Positions 28,720 through 39,200 are shown, numbered from the stretch's first letter. The stretch: 64,000 nt of DNA from Marinobacter sediminum (GCF_023657445.1 NZ_JAGTWY010000001.1:930001-994000); one strand, 5' to 3'. A program made the numbers and translations. Notes: generated by a model not told the origin, from the sequence alone.

Positions 28720-30459
28720 TCACAGCCCTTTGCGCGGAGACTGGTTAATCAGAAATGGCAGGGCCTCTGCGACGGGAATGTCGCGCTTGTCTTCATCACT
28801 GCGCCCCTTGTACTCCAGGGTGCCGGCACCGAGTCCGCGCTCGGAAACCACAAAGCGGTGCGGAATACCAATCAGTTCCATATCCGCAAACTTCACTCCC
28901 GGGCGCTCGTTCCGGTCATCGAGTAGCACGTCGTAACCTGCCTGACGCAGCTGTTCATAGAGCTTTTCGCCGGCTTCCGCCACAGTAGGTGACTTGTGGG
29001 CGTTCAGGGTGACGATAGCAACCTGGAACGGGGCAATGGCGTCTGGCCAGATAATGCCCTTGTCATCATGGTTCTGTTCGATGGAGGCGGCCACAATCCG
29101 GGATACCCCGACACCGTAGCAGCCCATTTCCGTCACCACGCTCTTGCCGTTTTCATCAAGTACGGTGGCATTCATGGCCCTGCTGTACTTGTTGCCGAGC
29201 TTAAAGATGTGGCCAACCTCAATGCCTCGACGGATTTCCAGAGTGCCGTTGCCATCGGGGCTTGGGTCACCTTCAACAACGTTCCGGATATCTTCTACCC
29301 GGGAAAGGGGGGCATCACGATCCCAGTTTACGCCGGTCAGGTGGTAACCATCCTTGTTGGCACCGCACACAAAGTCTGCCAGGTGAGCGGCGCTGCGGTC
29401 GACGATGACGGGTATCGTCAGACTGACCGGTCCGATTGACCCCGGCTTGCAGCCTACCGCCTTTTCGATTTCCTCATCTGTTGCCATGGTGAGGGGCTCT
29501 GCGATGCCCTGAAGATTTTCGGCCTTGATTTCGTTCAGGGTATGGTCACCCCTGAGGATCAGGGCAACGAGGCCTGCATCACTGTCTTCATCGGCCTCAG
29601 CCTCGGCCTTAACCAGGAGTGTCTTCACGGTACGGGTGGCGTTGACCCCCAGGAAATCGGAGACGGCATCAATGGTGTGCTGGTCCGGGGTAGATACCTC
29701 TTTCAACTCTTCAGCGGGTGCCGGACGGTCGCCCGCCGGCGCAACGGCCTCGGCTTTTTCGATATTCGCTGCGTAATCGCTGTCCGTACTGAAAACGATG
29801 TCGTCCTCGCCCGAGGAGGCCAGAACATGGAATTCATGGGAGGCACTGCCGCCGATGGCGCCAGAGTCGGCCTGTACCGGCCGGTAATCCAGGCCCAGTC
29901 GGTCAAAAATGGCGCAGTAGGTGCGATGCATCACCTGATAGGTTTCATTCAGGGATTCGCTGTTCAGGTGGAACGAATAGGCATCCTTCATGAGGAACTC
30001 GCGGGCACGCATAACGCCAAAGCGCGGCCTGCGCTCATCGCGGAACTTGGTCTGGATCTGGTAGAAGTTCGCAGGCAGCTCCTTGTAGCTACTCAGTTCA
30101 TTCCGGACCAGATCGGTAATGACCTCCTCGTGGGTCGGGCCGAAGCAGAATTCTCGACCGTGGCGGTCTTTCATGCGAAGCAGCTCACCACCATACTCGG
30201 TCCAGCGTCCGGACTCTTCCCAGAGTTCAGCCGGCTGTACAGCCGGCATCAGCACTTCCTGGGCGCCGCTCTTATCCATCTCCTCGCGAACAATCCGTTC
30301 AACCTTGCGCAGGGTACGCAACCCCATTGGCAGCCAGGTGTAGAGTCCGGCTGCAAGCTTGCGGATCATGCCCGCACGCAGCATGAGCTGGTGGCTGATA
30401 ATCTCGGCGTCTGCTGGAGTTTCTTTCTGGGTCGCAATCAGGTAACGGCTTGCTCGCAT
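28720..30459 (-). CDS. proS: Prolyl-tRNA synthetase (bacterial type with editing domain)
   Basis: A 579-residue class II synthetase that charges tRNA-Pro. Motif 2 lies around [26 protein letters not shown]. The YbaK-like insertion that clears mis-charged Ala-tRNA-Pro spans about 225-390 ([20 protein letters not shown] onward). The C-terminal anticodon-binding domain holds [20 protein letters not shown]. The length matches E. coli ProS (572). It is transcribed toward murB and starts 124 bp from the divergent TetR gene. Confidence 0.97.
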   Translation of the reverse strand: MRASRYLIATQKETPADAEIISHQLMLRAGMIRKLAAGLYTWLPMGLRTLRKVERIVREEMDKSGAQEVLMPAVQPAELWEESGRWTEYGGELLRMKDRHGREFCFGPTHEEVITDLVRNELSSYKELPANFYQIQTKFRDERRPRFGVMRAREFLMKDAYSFHLNSESLNETYQVMHRTYCAIFDRLGLDYRPVQADSGAIGGSASHEFHVLASSGEDDIVFSTDSDYAANIEKAEAVAPAGDRPAPAEELKEVSTPDQHTIDAVSDFLGVNATRTVKTLLVKAEAEADEDSDAGLVALILRGDHTLNEIKAENLQGIAEPLTMATDEEIEKAVGCKPGSIGPVSLTIPVIVDRSAAHLADFVCGANKDGYHLTGVNWDRDAPLSRVEDIRNVVEGDPSPDGNGTLEIRRGIEVGHIFKLGNKYSRAMNATVLDENGKSVVTEMGCYGVGVSRIVAASIEQNHDDKGIIWPDAIAPFQVAIVTLNAHKSPTVAEAGEKLYEQLRQAGYDVLLDDRNERPGVKFADMELIGIPHRFVVSERGLGAGTLEYKGRSDEDKRDIPVAEALPFLINQSPRKGL

Positions 30460-30583
30460 CGTGTCTTCCGTTTGGTTCAGATCAGTGTTGTTAGACTAAT
30501 GGACAGGCGGCGGTTGGCCCGCCGAAGCCTTTATTTGTCGTAAAGTGGTGGTTATTGTACGGAGCCAGCATCACAAGGTACAG

Positions 30584-31201
30584 ATGATGACCGACGAAAC
30601 TATCGATGTTGCACCAAGGCGTCGCCCGGTCCAGGCGCGCAGTCGGGAAAGAGTCGACACCATTCTACGACACGCTGCAGCCATCTTTCATGAGACCGGC
30701 GTCGATGCCGCCAGTATGTCCTCCATAGCACGTGAGGCGGGCATGTCTCTGGCCTCCCTCTATCGGTATTTTCCCAATAAGGCGGCGATCGTTCATGCCA
30801 TTGCCGAGCTTCATGTGGAGAAGATGGAAACAGCCCTTCGGGAGAGGCTGCCGGAGCTCAGTCTGACCGATGCAGTGGACGAATTGATAGACCAGTTTTA
30901 TGAGTTCTATCGAAGCGAGCCTGCCTATTCCGCCATCTGGAGTGGTGTGGAGGCCATGCCGGAACTCAGGGATCTCGACCTCCGAGAGCTCTACAGCAAT
31001 GCCCGTGAACTGGACGCGCGACTCAAAGAAGAATGTCCGCAGATTCCCGGGCATCGACGATGGACTGCCAGTCTGTTGTTGCCACGCTCAACCGGAACCA
31101 TACTCCGCCTGGCAGTAACGCTTCCGGAAACCCAGGGACGCCAATTGGTTGAAGAGCTCAAGTGCATGGCGGGTGCCTATGTCCGTGAACTGATTCGCTG
31201 A
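30584..31201 (+). CDS. TetR-family transcriptional regulator
   Basis: A 205-residue repressor-type protein. The N-terminal helix-turn-helix is clear in SMSSIAREAGMSLASLYRYFPNKAAIVHAI. The rest is a helical ligand-binding domain. The ligand and targets are unknown; neighbours are proS (divergent) and an Lrp regulator (convergent). Two ATGs in tandem (30584, 30587) follow an AAGG; I used the first. A longer frame to 30545 lacks a ribosome site. Confidence 0.85.
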   Translation: MMTDETIDVAPRRRPVQARSRERVDTILRHAAAIFHETGVDAASMSSIAREAGMSLASLYRYFPNKAAIVHAIAELHVEKMETALRERLPELSLTDAVDELIDQFYEFYRSEPAYSAIWSGVEAMPELRDLDLRELYSNARELDARLKEECPQIPGHRRWTASLLLPRSTGTILRLAVTLPETQGRQLVEELKCMAGAYVRELIR

Positions 31202-31202
31202 T

Positions 31203-31700
31203 TCAGGACAGATAGCCCAGGGGCAGGGCGGTACTGTCGATCACCCGGCGGAGCACGAAGCTGGAGTGCACACCACTTACTCCCTGAATCCGGGTAATGC
31301 GGTTCAGCAGAAAGTGGTGGTAATGATCCATGTCGGGCACCACAACCTTGAGCATGTAGTCCGCATCGTGGCCGGTAATCAAATAGCACTCCTGTACCTC
31401 CGGATACTCGGCGACCTGCTCCTCAAAAGCCGAGAAACGTTCGGGTGTGTGGCGGTCCATGCCAATTAAAATGATGGCGGTCAGGGAGAGACCCAGCCTC
31501 TTGTGATCGAGAATGGTCACTGTCCTGACAATAATTCCTGCTTCCTCCAGAGCCCGAACGCGCCTCAGGCATGGCGAGGGTGATAAGCCAACCTGGTCTG
31601 CCAGTTCCTGGTTGGTCAGCGATCCATCCTGTTGGATCCGCTCCAGGATTCGCCGGTCAGTTTTGTCGATTTTGACAAGGTTTTCTGATTTTTGTGTCAT
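31203..31700 (-). CDS. Lrp/AsnC-family transcriptional regulator
   Basis: A 165-residue protein with an N-terminal helix-turn-helix (LTNQELADQVGLSPSPCLRRVRALEEAGII, about 28-57) and a C-terminal RAM domain with YLITGHDADYMLKVVV. It most resembles Lrp itself, which senses leucine and alanine. It is divergent from leuA, 144 bp away, and may control it. It ends one base after the TetR stop on the opposite strand. Confidence 0.92.
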   Translation of the reverse strand: MTQKSENLVKIDKTDRRILERIQQDGSLTNQELADQVGLSPSPCLRRVRALEEAGIIVRTVTILDHKRLGLSLTAIILIGMDRHTPERFSAFEEQVAEYPEVQECYLITGHDADYMLKVVVPDMDHYHHFLLNRITRIQGVSGVHSSFVLRRVIDSTALPLGYLS

Positions 31701-31721
31701 AAAATGCCATCAAAATATCGT

Positions 31722-31745
31722 ATGTGAGTATATTATAGCTCATAT
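31722..31745. promoter_or_regulatory. Candidate operator between lrp-type gene and leuA
   Basis: ATGTGAG (31722-31728) and CTCATAT (31739-31745) form an imperfect inverted repeat (6 of 7) around an AT-rich 10-bp centre, within the divergent promoter region. The layout fits an Lrp-type site but the match is short. Confidence 0.4.
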
Positions 31746-31844
31746 GACCCTGATTTCAGAAAAATAGCAATCAAATGCCTGGTAAGTTGCGTTATTCTAT
31801 TGGTATCGAAATAGTAATCATGGCAACCGCAAGGAATCACCCCA

Positions 31845-33539
31845 ATGGCATTTGATCATCGCAAGTATGTTGCTTTTAAGCCTGTTGCAAAAACCGATCG
31901 TCGCTGGCCGGACAAGGTTATCGAAAAGGCACCCCTCTGGTGTGCGGTTGATCTTCGGGACGGCAACCAGGCGCTGGTCAAACCCATGTCCATTGCTCAG
32001 AAGCAGAGGATGTTTGATCTTCTGGTGAAGTTGGGCTTCAAGGAGATTGAGATCGGTTTCCCGGCGGCAAGTCAGCCGGATTTCGATTTCTGCCGGAAAC
32101 TGATTGAGGAAAACCGAATCCCGGGCGATGTCAAAATTCAGGTTTTGACCCAGGCAAGGCCGGAGCTGATTGAGCGCACCTATGAGGCTCTCGCAGGGGC
32201 GGAAAGGGCGATCGTACATGTGTACAACTCGACCTCCACAGTCCAGCGCGAGCAGGTTTTTGGCCTTGATCGCGCAGGTATCACGGAAATTGCAGTCAAT
32301 GGTGCCAAGGTCGTTCGGGATATTGCAGCCCGCCATCCGGAGACGGAGTGGACATTCCAATATTCCCCCGAGAGCTTCACTGGAACCGAGCTGGACTTTG
32401 CGGCTGAGGTTATTGATGCGGTCACCGAAATCTGGCGGCCGGATCTCGGTCAGCCGGTTATTATCAATCTGCCGGCGACGGTGGAGATGGCGACGCCGAA
32501 TGTATTCGCTGATCAGATTGAATGGATCTGCGACAACATTCAGCGCCGTGAACACATCAGTATCAGCGTGCATACACATAACGACCGTGGTTGTGCTGTG
32601 GCTGCGGCCGAACTGGCGGTGATGGCCGGCGCTGACCGTGTCGAGGGGACATTGATGGGTAACGGTGAGCGCACCGGCAATATGGATCTGGTTACCATGG
32701 CCATGAATCTGTATTCCCAGGGCATTGACCCGACGCTGGATTTGTCTGGTATGGCGGAAATCACTGAAGTGGTTGAAGCCTGCACCGAAATTTCCACTCA
32801 TCCGCGGCACCCCTATGCTGGCGAGCTGGTTTTCACCGCTTTCTCCGGTAGCCATCAGGATGCGATTCGTAAATGCCTGTCGTGTCGCCAGGAAAATGAC
32901 ACCTGGAATGTGGCCTATCTGCCCATTGACCCATTTGATGTCGGGCGTCGTTACGAGGAAGTGGTGCGCATCAACAGCCAGTCCGGAAAGGGCGGCGTCG
33001 CCTATGTGCTGGAGCGTGACTACAACATCAGTCTGCCACGCTGGCTGCAGATTGAATTCAGTAAGGTGGTTCAGCGAGAAGCTGAAACCAACGGGGGCGA
33101 AATCGACTCGTTGACGATCCACCGGTTATTCGAGGACCGTTATCTGGAGGTTCCCGGTGATTGGGAGCTGCGTTCCTATGATCTGCATCGTGATGAGAAT
33201 GGCGTACGTGCAGATGTTTCAGTGGGTTCGATAAATGCAGTGGTGACGCTCCAGGGCTACGGGTTAGGTGCGGTTGAAGCTGTCTCCGATGCGCTGAAGC
33301 GTCGCTTTGGTATCTCGATAGCGGTTGAGGCTTATGATGAATTTGCTTTGGGCGAGGGCACCAATGCCAATGCGCTTGCCTGTATCCGTCTGACGGCTAA
33401 TGGACAGCATTGCAGTGCGGCCGCGCTTGCAGAGGACACCACATCTGCAACCCTGCAGGCACTGTTTTCTGCGGTCGCTCAGGCAGTGGGCGTTAAGATG
33501 CCTGCTGAGAGCACCAGGGAAGAAGAGGTCGATGCCTGA
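31845..33539 (+). CDS. leuA: 2-isopropylmalate synthase, type 2 (LeuA2)
   Basis: A 564-residue enzyme for the first committed step of leucine synthesis, joining acetyl-CoA and 2-ketoisovalerate. It has the long type-2 form known from actinobacteria, yeast and pseudomonads: DLRDGNQALVKPM near 40, the metal-binding HTHNDRG near 244, and a C-terminal regulatory domain (about 430-564) that binds leucine. No leucine-rich leader peptide is present upstream, so control is probably by the Lrp-type gene and by feedback. A strong hairpin follows at 33565. Confidence 0.95.
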   Translation: MAFDHRKYVAFKPVAKTDRRWPDKVIEKAPLWCAVDLRDGNQALVKPMSIAQKQRMFDLLVKLGFKEIEIGFPAASQPDFDFCRKLIEENRIPGDVKIQVLTQARPELIERTYEALAGAERAIVHVYNSTSTVQREQVFGLDRAGITEIAVNGAKVVRDIAARHPETEWTFQYSPESFTGTELDFAAEVIDAVTEIWRPDLGQPVIINLPATVEMATPNVFADQIEWICDNIQRREHISISVHTHNDRGCAVAAAELAVMAGADRVEGTLMGNGERTGNMDLVTMAMNLYSQGIDPTLDLSGMAEITEVVEACTEISTHPRHPYAGELVFTAFSGSHQDAIRKCLSCRQENDTWNVAYLPIDPFDVGRRYEEVVRINSQSGKGGVAYVLERDYNISLPRWLQIEFSKVVQREAETNGGEIDSLTIHRLFEDRYLEVPGDWELRSYDLHRDENGVRADVSVGSINAVVTLQGYGLGAVEAVSDALKRRFGISIAVEAYDEFALGEGTNANALACIRLTANGQHCSAAALAEDTTSATLQALFSAVAQAVGVKMPAESTREEEVDA

Positions 33540-33564
33540 GAGATTAAGGTAGAAGCTTGAACGA

Positions 33565-33592
33565 AATAAGCCGGCACGAATGCCGGCTTATT
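33565..33592. terminator. Terminator between leuA and cspA-type gene
   Basis: A perfect 12-bp stem AATAAGCCGGCA / TGCCGGCTTATT with a 4-nt loop (CGAA). The AT ends supply short U-runs in both directions, so it can serve both convergent genes. Confidence 0.85.
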
Positions 33593-33636
33593 GATTATCC
33601 CATGCCCGTGAGGGGCAAAGGACGGAAGTTGTAACC

Positions 33637-33846
33637 TCAGACCGGGGTTACGTTTTCCGCCTGGGGACCTTTCGGGCCCTGAGTTACGGTAAACTGTACC
33701 TGCTGACCTTCGGTCAGGGTACGGAAGCCGCTTGCGTTGATTGCACTGTAGTGAACAAATACGTCACTGCCACCGTCCTGAGCGATGAAGCCAAAGCCTT
33801 TGGACTCGTTGAACCACTTCACGTGGCCGGTTTTTGTATCGGACAT
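33637..33846 (-). CDS. cspA: Cold-shock protein, CspA family
   Basis: A 69-residue single cold-shock domain. It has RNP1 KGFGFI and RNP2 VFVHY motifs, the nucleic-acid-binding strands that let these proteins melt RNA structure at low temperature. The length is exact for the family. A leader of about 160 nt lies between its promoter (34013-34040) and the ATG at 33846. It converges on leuA with a shared hairpin. Which paralog it is cannot be told from sequence alone. Confidence 0.94.
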   Translation of the reverse strand: MSDTKTGHVKWFNESKGFGFIAQDGGSDVFVHYSAINASGFRTLTEGQQVQFTVTQGPKGPQAENVTPV

Positions 33847-34006
33847 TTATCTTTCCTGTCTTTCTGAAATTTGCCCTCACGGGACCATCATATTCCTTGT
33901 TGGAACCATTGCTGAGAAATCCAGAGAGTACTTAGAAAGGGGCAACGAAGAGCTCTTCGGCAGGACGTTGTAGCGCATTCACCAAATACCGCTGTTTTTT
34001 CACAGC
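33847..34006 (-). ncRNA. Long 5' leader of the cspA-type mRNA (putative cold-shock thermosensor)
   Basis: From the predicted start of transcription near 34006 to the ATG is about 160 nt without a gene, close to the 159-nt leader of E. coli cspA. The first 16 nt can fold into a small hairpin (GCTGT / ACAGC, 33991-34006). In E. coli such leaders switch fold with temperature. That this one does so is inference. The rest of the 314-bp gap to prpE holds the promoter and one hairpin. Confidence 0.55.
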
Positions 34007-34012
34007 ATTTTC

Positions 34013-34040
34013 AGTATAGACCGACTTTTGGGGGCGTCAA
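34013..34040 (-). promoter_or_regulatory. Strong sigma-70 promoter of cspA-type gene
   Basis: On the minus strand, TTGACG (34035-34040) and TATACT (34013-34018) are 16 bp apart, five of six matches to consensus in each box. It is the clearest promoter in the window. Confidence 0.8.
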
Positions 34041-34109
34041 AGTTTTTTTAAAGGTTTGGTTTTTGGGTTTAGTGGTTTAAAAACAAGGGTTTGGGATGGG
34101 TTAAGCACG

Positions 34110-34144
34110 AATCCATCTGGCCCGTTAGGTGAGCCAGATGGATT
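34110..34144 (-). terminator. Hairpin downstream of the acyl-CoA synthetase gene
   Basis: AATCCATCTGGC (34110-34121) pairs perfectly with GCCAGATGGATT (34133-34144) around an 11-nt loop, 16 bp after the gene's stop. No T-run follows on the minus strand, so termination is likely but not certain. Confidence 0.6.
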
Positions 34145-34160
34145 TTCCCGGAGTATGAGG

Positions 34161-36035
34161 TCAGCCGCGGAACTGCTCGCTTATTTCTTCCAGGATAGCC
34201 GGGTCATCGATGGTGCTGGGAACCGCATATTCTTCTCCATCAGCAATCTGCCGGATGACGCGTCGCAATATCTTTCCGGAGCGGGTCTTCGGCAGGCGAT
34301 CCACCACCATGGCACGACGAAAGCAGGCAATGGCTCCGATCTTGTCGCGAACCATCTCAACAAGCTCCTCCTCCAGTTCGTCATGGTCAATGGTTGCTCC
34401 GTCTTTGATAAGTACGAGACCAACCGGAATCTGGCCTTTCATGTCGTCGTGCGCCCCGACAACACAGCACTCAGCAATGGCCGGGTGAGAGGCGACGACC
34501 TCTTCCATTTCTCCGGTAGACAGGCGGTGACCCGCTACGTTGATAACATCATCGGTGCGTCCCATGACAAAGACGTAGCCATCGTCATCGATGAAGCCCC
34601 CGTCTCCACTGCTGTAAAAGCCCGGGATGGGATCCAGGTAGCTGTTCCGGAAGCGGTCATCATCGCCCCATATGGTCGTCAGGCAGCCTGGAGGTAATGG
34701 TAATTTTACCGCTATCTGTCCCTGCTCTCCGGCCGGCATCTGACTGCCGTTCATGCCTACCACCTGGACGTTATAACCGGGCGACGGCACGGTGGCGGAG
34801 CCCGGCTTTGTCGCCATCATTTCAATGCCAACCGGATTACAGCAGATTGCCCAGCCAGTCTCAGTCTGCCACCAGTGGTCAAGAATCGGGAGGTTGGTAT
34901 GTTCCTTGAGCCACTCGTAGGTCGGCGGATCCAGCCGCTCGCCGGCCAGGAAGATTCGTTTAAGTGAGCTGATGTTGTAGCGCGACAGCTGGTCAGCCTC
35001 CGGGTCTTCCTTGCGTACCGCACGGAAGGCAGTCGGGGCGGTAAACAAGAGGTTCACGCCGTGATCCTGTACTACACGCCAAAAAGCACCGGAATCCGGC
35101 GTCTTCACTGGTTTGCCCTCGTAAAGGACGGTTGTGCATCCGGCAAAGAGAGGCGCATAGACAATGTAGCTGTGACCAACGACCCAGCCTACATCCGATG
35201 CTGCCCAGTAAACGTCTCCGGGATTGGCGTCGTACACCAGTTTCATGCTGTAGTTCAGAGCTACCGCATGGCCGCCGTTGTCCCGGACGACCCCTTTGGG
35301 CTTCCCGGTCGTGCCGGAGGTATAAAGGATGTACAGCGGATCCGTGGATTTTACCGGCACGGGTGCAGCGGGTTGGGCTGAGGCTACAAGATCATTCCAG
35401 TCAAAATCTCTTCCCGCTGCCATGTCGGCTGTGGCCTGAGGCCGCTGGTAAACGATACAGCTTTCGGGTTTGTGGCGGGCTTGCTCAATGGCCTTGTTAA
35501 CCAGAGGCTTGTATTCGATTACACGGGCGACTTCGATGCCGCAGGATGCAGTAATGATTGCCTTGGGCTTTGCATCGTCAATCCGGACGGCAAGCTCGTG
35601 GGCCGCAAAGCCGCCAAAGACAACTGAGTGAATGGCTCCGATACGGGCGCAGCCCAACATGGCGATGGCCGCTTCCGGGATCATCGGCATGTAAATAATG
35701 ACCCGATCCCCTTTGGTGATACCCCGGTCCTTGAGAGCGCCAGCAAAAAGGGCGACTGCGTCGGTGAGCTCCTGGTATGTGTAGGAGCGTTTGGTGTTGG
35801 TTACGGGGGAATCGTAAATCAGGGCTGTCTGGTCACCCCGGCCGGCACGAATGTTGGCATCAAGTGCGACATCGGAACTGTTCAGAACTCCGTCAGGAAA
35901 CCACTGGCCATGGCCATTATCCGTTGGCTGCCAGATGGTTTTCGGTGGCTCGAACCAGTCAATTTGTTCCGCCTGTTCACGCCAAAAGGTATCCGGTTGG
36001 TCAATCGACCGCCGGAATTCTGAGTGGTAGTCCAT
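34161..36035 (-). CDS. prpE: Propionyl-CoA synthetase (PrpE-type acyl-CoA ligase)
   Basis: A 624-residue AMP-forming ligase. The nucleotide loop YTSGTTGKPKGV lies near 235; ASDVGWVVGHSYIVYAPL and the C-terminal catalytic lysine region TRSGKILRRVIRQI are present. The RDNGGHAVAL segment after the loop is that of PrpE-type enzymes rather than acetyl-CoA synthetase, so propionate is the likely substrate, with acetate or another short acid possible. The start ATG at 36035 has GAGG 8 nt upstream; a GTG three codons earlier would overlap that site. No methylcitrate genes are adjacent. Confidence 0.85.
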   Translation of the reverse strand: MDYHSEFRRSIDQPDTFWREQAEQIDWFEPPKTIWQPTDNGHGQWFPDGVLNSSDVALDANIRAGRGDQTALIYDSPVTNTKRSYTYQELTDAVALFAGALKDRGITKGDRVIIYMPMIPEAAIAMLGCARIGAIHSVVFGGFAAHELAVRIDDAKPKAIITASCGIEVARVIEYKPLVNKAIEQARHKPESCIVYQRPQATADMAAGRDFDWNDLVASAQPAAPVPVKSTDPLYILYTSGTTGKPKGVVRDNGGHAVALNYSMKLVYDANPGDVYWAASDVGWVVGHSYIVYAPLFAGCTTVLYEGKPVKTPDSGAFWRVVQDHGVNLLFTAPTAFRAVRKEDPEADQLSRYNISSLKRIFLAGERLDPPTYEWLKEHTNLPILDHWWQTETGWAICCNPVGIEMMATKPGSATVPSPGYNVQVVGMNGSQMPAGEQGQIAVKLPLPPGCLTTIWGDDDRFRNSYLDPIPGFYSSGDGGFIDDDGYVFVMGRTDDVINVAGHRLSTGEMEEVVASHPAIAECCVVGAHDDMKGQIPVGLVLIKDGATIDHDELEEELVEMVRDKIGAIACFRRAMVVDRLPKTRSGKILRRVIRQIADGEEYAVPSTIDDPAILEEISEQFRG

Positions 36036-36146
36036 ATATTCCACCTCATTGTGCCTGTTGTTGTTTTATTGCCTTTCCGCACAACTTTAGGCCGTTTGAA
36101 ATCATGGACTAGTAGACCATTGGCTTAGTCAGGCCACATTTGAACG

Positions 36147-37526
36147 CTAATTTTTAGCGGAATTGATGGATGTCACCTCCGCCATGATCTCTCCCTCGGC
36201 GACGCGTGCGCTGATACGGTCGCCCGTTGCGAGAGTCAGTGCGTCACGAACGATGGCTCCCTCCCCATCCCGGACGATAGCGTATCCACGACCCAGCGTG
36301 GCAAGGGGGCTGACCAGGTGAAGCGTTTGCGCAATATACTCGTAGTGATCCCGCCGCTGCTTCAGGCGCTGGCGAATGGCAGCGCCCAATCGTTCTTCAA
36401 TCCGAGCCAGGCTCTCCCTGTTGCTGGTCAGCTGTCTGGCAGGAGACTGCATGGCCAGGCGCTGGATGAGATGTTCGCTACGCACAGTAACGCGGTCTAG
36501 CCGCTGGCGCATGGCTTTGCCGAGCCGCAAGTCCAGCTCGTCCATGCGCTGCGCTTTTTCTTGTAGCTCACGCCGGGGGTCCCTCAGGCGCGCACTGAAA
36601 TGTTCAAGTTGGGTGCCAAACCTCGTCAGGGCTCGCCGGGCAGCGTTGGTAAGTCGAAGTTCCCGTTCCGCAATCTGCCGTAGCCAGTTTTGCTGATCCG
36701 GGGATATCTTTTCTGCAGCGGCCGAGGGTGTTGGCGCTCGTAGGTCAGCGACGAAATCGGCGATAGTGACGTCCACCTCATGACCAACAGCGCTGACCGT
36801 GGGAATCCTGCAATTGGCGATTGCTCGTGCTACGGCTTCTTCGTTGAAGCACCAGAGGTCCTCCAGGGAACCGCCCCCCCGGCCAACAATCAGAACGTCA
36901 GCCGCACCATGCGCCTGGGCTCTCTCGATAGCCTGCACGATATCGGCAGTCGCGGCCTTGCCCTGCACGGCCGTTGGGTAAACAGTGACCGGTATCGCCG
37001 GGCAGCGACGGGCAAGAACGGTAAGGATATCGTGGATGGCGGCGCCTGTCGGGGATGTGACCACGCCGATGTGTGCTGGAACAGCTGGAATTGGTTTCTT
37101 GCGCGAGGTGTCAAAAAGGCCTTCGGTCTGCAGTTTGCGTTTCAGTTCCTCAAAAGCCTGCTGCAGCTGGCCAAGGCCGGCCGGCTCGATGTGCTCAACG
37201 ATAATCTGGAAATCGCCGCGGTTCTCATAGAGAGTCACTTTACCGCGAATACGGATCTGATCGCCTTCCTTCGGTATGGTGCGTAAGCGCTGATTAAACC
37301 CCTTGAACATGGCGCAGCGTATCTGGCACTTGCGGTCCTTCAGCGAGAAATACCAGTGGCCGGATGATGGGCGCGAGAAGCCGGACAGTTCACCTTCCAC
37401 CCACACCTGCATAAAGCTGGACTCAAGCAGGTGCCTGGCCTGATGATTCAGCTCGCTGACGCTCAGTGCGCGGGGTCTGGTATCCTGAAATACAGCCGTC
37501 GGGGAGGGTTTTTCGTGGTCATCCAT
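36147..37526 (-). CDS. xseA: Exodeoxyribonuclease VII large subunit
   Basis: A 459-residue nuclease subunit that degrades single-stranded DNA with XseB. An N-terminal OB fold (about 20-110: [20 protein letters not shown]) precedes the catalytic domain ([40 protein letters not shown]) and a long coiled-coil arm. I placed the start at 37526 (MDDHEKPSP). A frame to 37571 exists, and neither has a good ribosome site, so the N-terminus is uncertain. It is divergent from guaB. Confidence 0.92.
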   Translation of the reverse strand: MDDHEKPSPTAVFQDTRPRALSVSELNHQARHLLESSFMQVWVEGELSGFSRPSSGHWYFSLKDRKCQIRCAMFKGFNQRLRTIPKEGDQIRIRGKVTLYENRGDFQIIVEHIEPAGLGQLQQAFEELKRKLQTEGLFDTSRKKPIPAVPAHIGVVTSPTGAAIHDILTVLARRCPAIPVTVYPTAVQGKAATADIVQAIERAQAHGAADVLIVGRGGGSLEDLWCFNEEAVARAIANCRIPTVSAVGHEVDVTIADFVADLRAPTPSAAAEKISPDQQNWLRQIAERELRLTNAARRALTRFGTQLEHFSARLRDPRRELQEKAQRMDELDLRLGKAMRQRLDRVTVRSEHLIQRLAMQSPARQLTSNRESLARIEERLGAAIRQRLKQRRDHYEYIAQTLHLVSPLATLGRGYAIVRDGEGAIVRDALTLATGDRISARVAEGEIMAEVTSINSAKN

Positions 37527-37718
37527 ACGCAAAAGCCGAAAAGTGGAAGGGTAAAAATACCGAAAATTCATGAAGATGCAATGAGGCCTTCAGAAAGGCG
37601 CGGTTTACTGTCCCCGAGCGCCCCTTTATAATAGGTCGATTAAGGATTTTGCTCTGCTGTGCCACCGCGGGTGCAGCACGGAAACTCCCAATTTAGCACG
37701 ATCAAAAGGCGGATCCCA

Positions 37719-39182
37719 ATGCTGCGAATTGCCGAAGAAGCCCTGACATTTGATGATGTTCTGCTGGTCCCCGGATATTCCGAAGTTCTTCCTCACGAGG
37801 TCAGTCTGCAGACGCAGTTGACCAAGGGCATTACTCTGAATATTCCTCTCATATCCTCTGCGATGGATACCGTCACTGATGTGGAGCTGGCGATTGCCAT
37901 GGCGCAGGAGGGCGGCGTCGGTATCATGCACAAGAACATGACCGTTGAGCAACAGGCGGCGGCTGTTCGCAAGGTCAAGAAGTTCGAAAGCGGTGTGGTG
38001 AAGGATCCTATCACGGTAACGCCTGGCACCACTGTACGGGAACTGGTTGACATTACCCTGGCGAACAACATTTCCGGTCTGCCGGTGGTTGATGGCCATG
38101 ATCTTGTGGGTATTGTTACCGGTCGTGATATCCGGTTTGAGAGCCGTATGGATACGCCGGTTAGTGAGATCATGACCCCGAAGGAAAAGCTGGTTACTGT
38201 CAAGGAAGGCGCCAGTCTGGAGGACGTAAAGGAACTCCTGCATCGTCACCGTATCGAGAAGGTTCTGGTTGTAAACGACCATTTTGAATTGCGCGGCCTG
38301 ATCACGGTAAAGGATATCCAGAAGGCCAAGGATTATCCGTTGGCGTGCAAGGACGACCAGGGCCGCCTGCGCGTAGGTGCCGCTGTGAGTACCGGCGGTG
38401 ATACCGAAGCCCGTATTACCGCGCTGGCTGAAGCCGGAGTGGATGTGATCGTGGTGGATACTGCCCACGGGCATTCCAAAGGCGTGATTGATCGTGTGCG
38501 CTGGGTAAAGCAGAACTTCCCGGAGGTTCAGGTTATCGGCGGCAACATCGCCACCACCCAGGCAGCCATCGCTCTGGCTGATGCTGGAGCAGATGCAGTC
38601 AAGGTCGGTATTGGTCCTGGCTCTATTTGTACCACACGGATCGTTGCTGGCATCGGCGTGCCGCAGATCTCCGCAGTATCCAATGTTGCATCCGCCCTGA
38701 AGGATCGAGGTGTTCCCTTGATTGCTGATGGTGGTGTGCGGTTCTCTGGCGATATCTCCAAAGCCATTGCCGCGGGTGCTCATTGCGTGATGATTGGCAG
38801 CCTGCTGGCCGGTACTGATGAGGCGCCGGGCGAGGTTGAGCTGTTCCAGGGACGCAGTTACAAGGCATACCGTGGAATGGGATCGATTGGTGCCATGGGG
38901 CAGGGATCCAGCGACCGTTATTTCCAGGACGCCAGCAAGGGTATTGAAAAGCTCGTTCCGGAGGGCATTGAGGGTCGCGTGGCCTGTAAAGGTCCGATGC
39001 GGAATATTGTTCACCAGCTGATGGGTGGTTTGAGGGCCTCCATGGGCTACACCGGCAGCGCCACCATGGAAGAGATGCGGACTAAACCCGAGTTTGTTCG
39101 TATTACCGGTGCCGGTATGCGTGAGAGTCACGCTCATGATGTGACGATCACCAAGGAAGCGCCCAACTACCGTATCGGCTGA
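37719..39182 (+). CDS. guaB: IMP dehydrogenase
   Basis: A 487-residue enzyme (E. coli 488) that oxidises IMP to XMP, the branch step to guanine nucleotides. It is a TIM barrel with two CBS domains inserted at about 93-205 ([30 protein letters not shown]). The catalytic cysteine is in [11 protein letters not shown] near 305, and the flap in GMGSIGAM. The start ATG at 37719 ([13 protein letters not shown]) matches family alignment and follows AAGGCGGA. An upstream frame to 37659 does not. guaA follows after a terminator-like hairpin. Confidence 0.97.
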   Translation: MLRIAEEALTFDDVLLVPGYSEVLPHEVSLQTQLTKGITLNIPLISSAMDTVTDVELAIAMAQEGGVGIMHKNMTVEQQAAAVRKVKKFESGVVKDPITVTPGTTVRELVDITLANNISGLPVVDGHDLVGIVTGRDIRFESRMDTPVSEIMTPKEKLVTVKEGASLEDVKELLHRHRIEKVLVVNDHFELRGLITVKDIQKAKDYPLACKDDQGRLRVGAAVSTGGDTEARITALAEAGVDVIVVDTAHGHSKGVIDRVRWVKQNFPEVQVIGGNIATTQAAIALADAGADAVKVGIGPGSICTTRIVAGIGVPQISAVSNVASALKDRGVPLIADGGVRFSGDISKAIAAGAHCVMIGSLLAGTDEAPGEVELFQGRSYKAYRGMGSIGAMGQGSSDRYFQDASKGIEKLVPEGIEGRVACKGPMRNIVHQLMGGLRASMGYTGSATMEEMRTKPEFVRITGAGMRESHAHDVTITKEAPNYRIG

Positions 39183-39200
39183 TTATCGCCTTATCTGAAC

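Noticed and set aside
31740..31844. Leucine leader peptide before leuA
   Set aside because: Short frames there have at most one or two Leu codons and no paired terminator and anti-terminator stems.
31818..33122. Long frame antisense to leuA (434 codons)
   Set aside because: leuA on the plus strand has full family identity; the antisense frame is a product of its codon bias.
36045..36146. Sigma-54 promoter for the acyl-CoA synthetase gene
   Set aside because: A GG...GC pattern exists but the spacing is 9 rather than 10, and the flanking bases do not match.
37626..39137. Long frame antisense to guaB (503 codons)
   Set aside because: Same reason; the plus-strand frame is clear IMP dehydrogenase with catalytic motifs.
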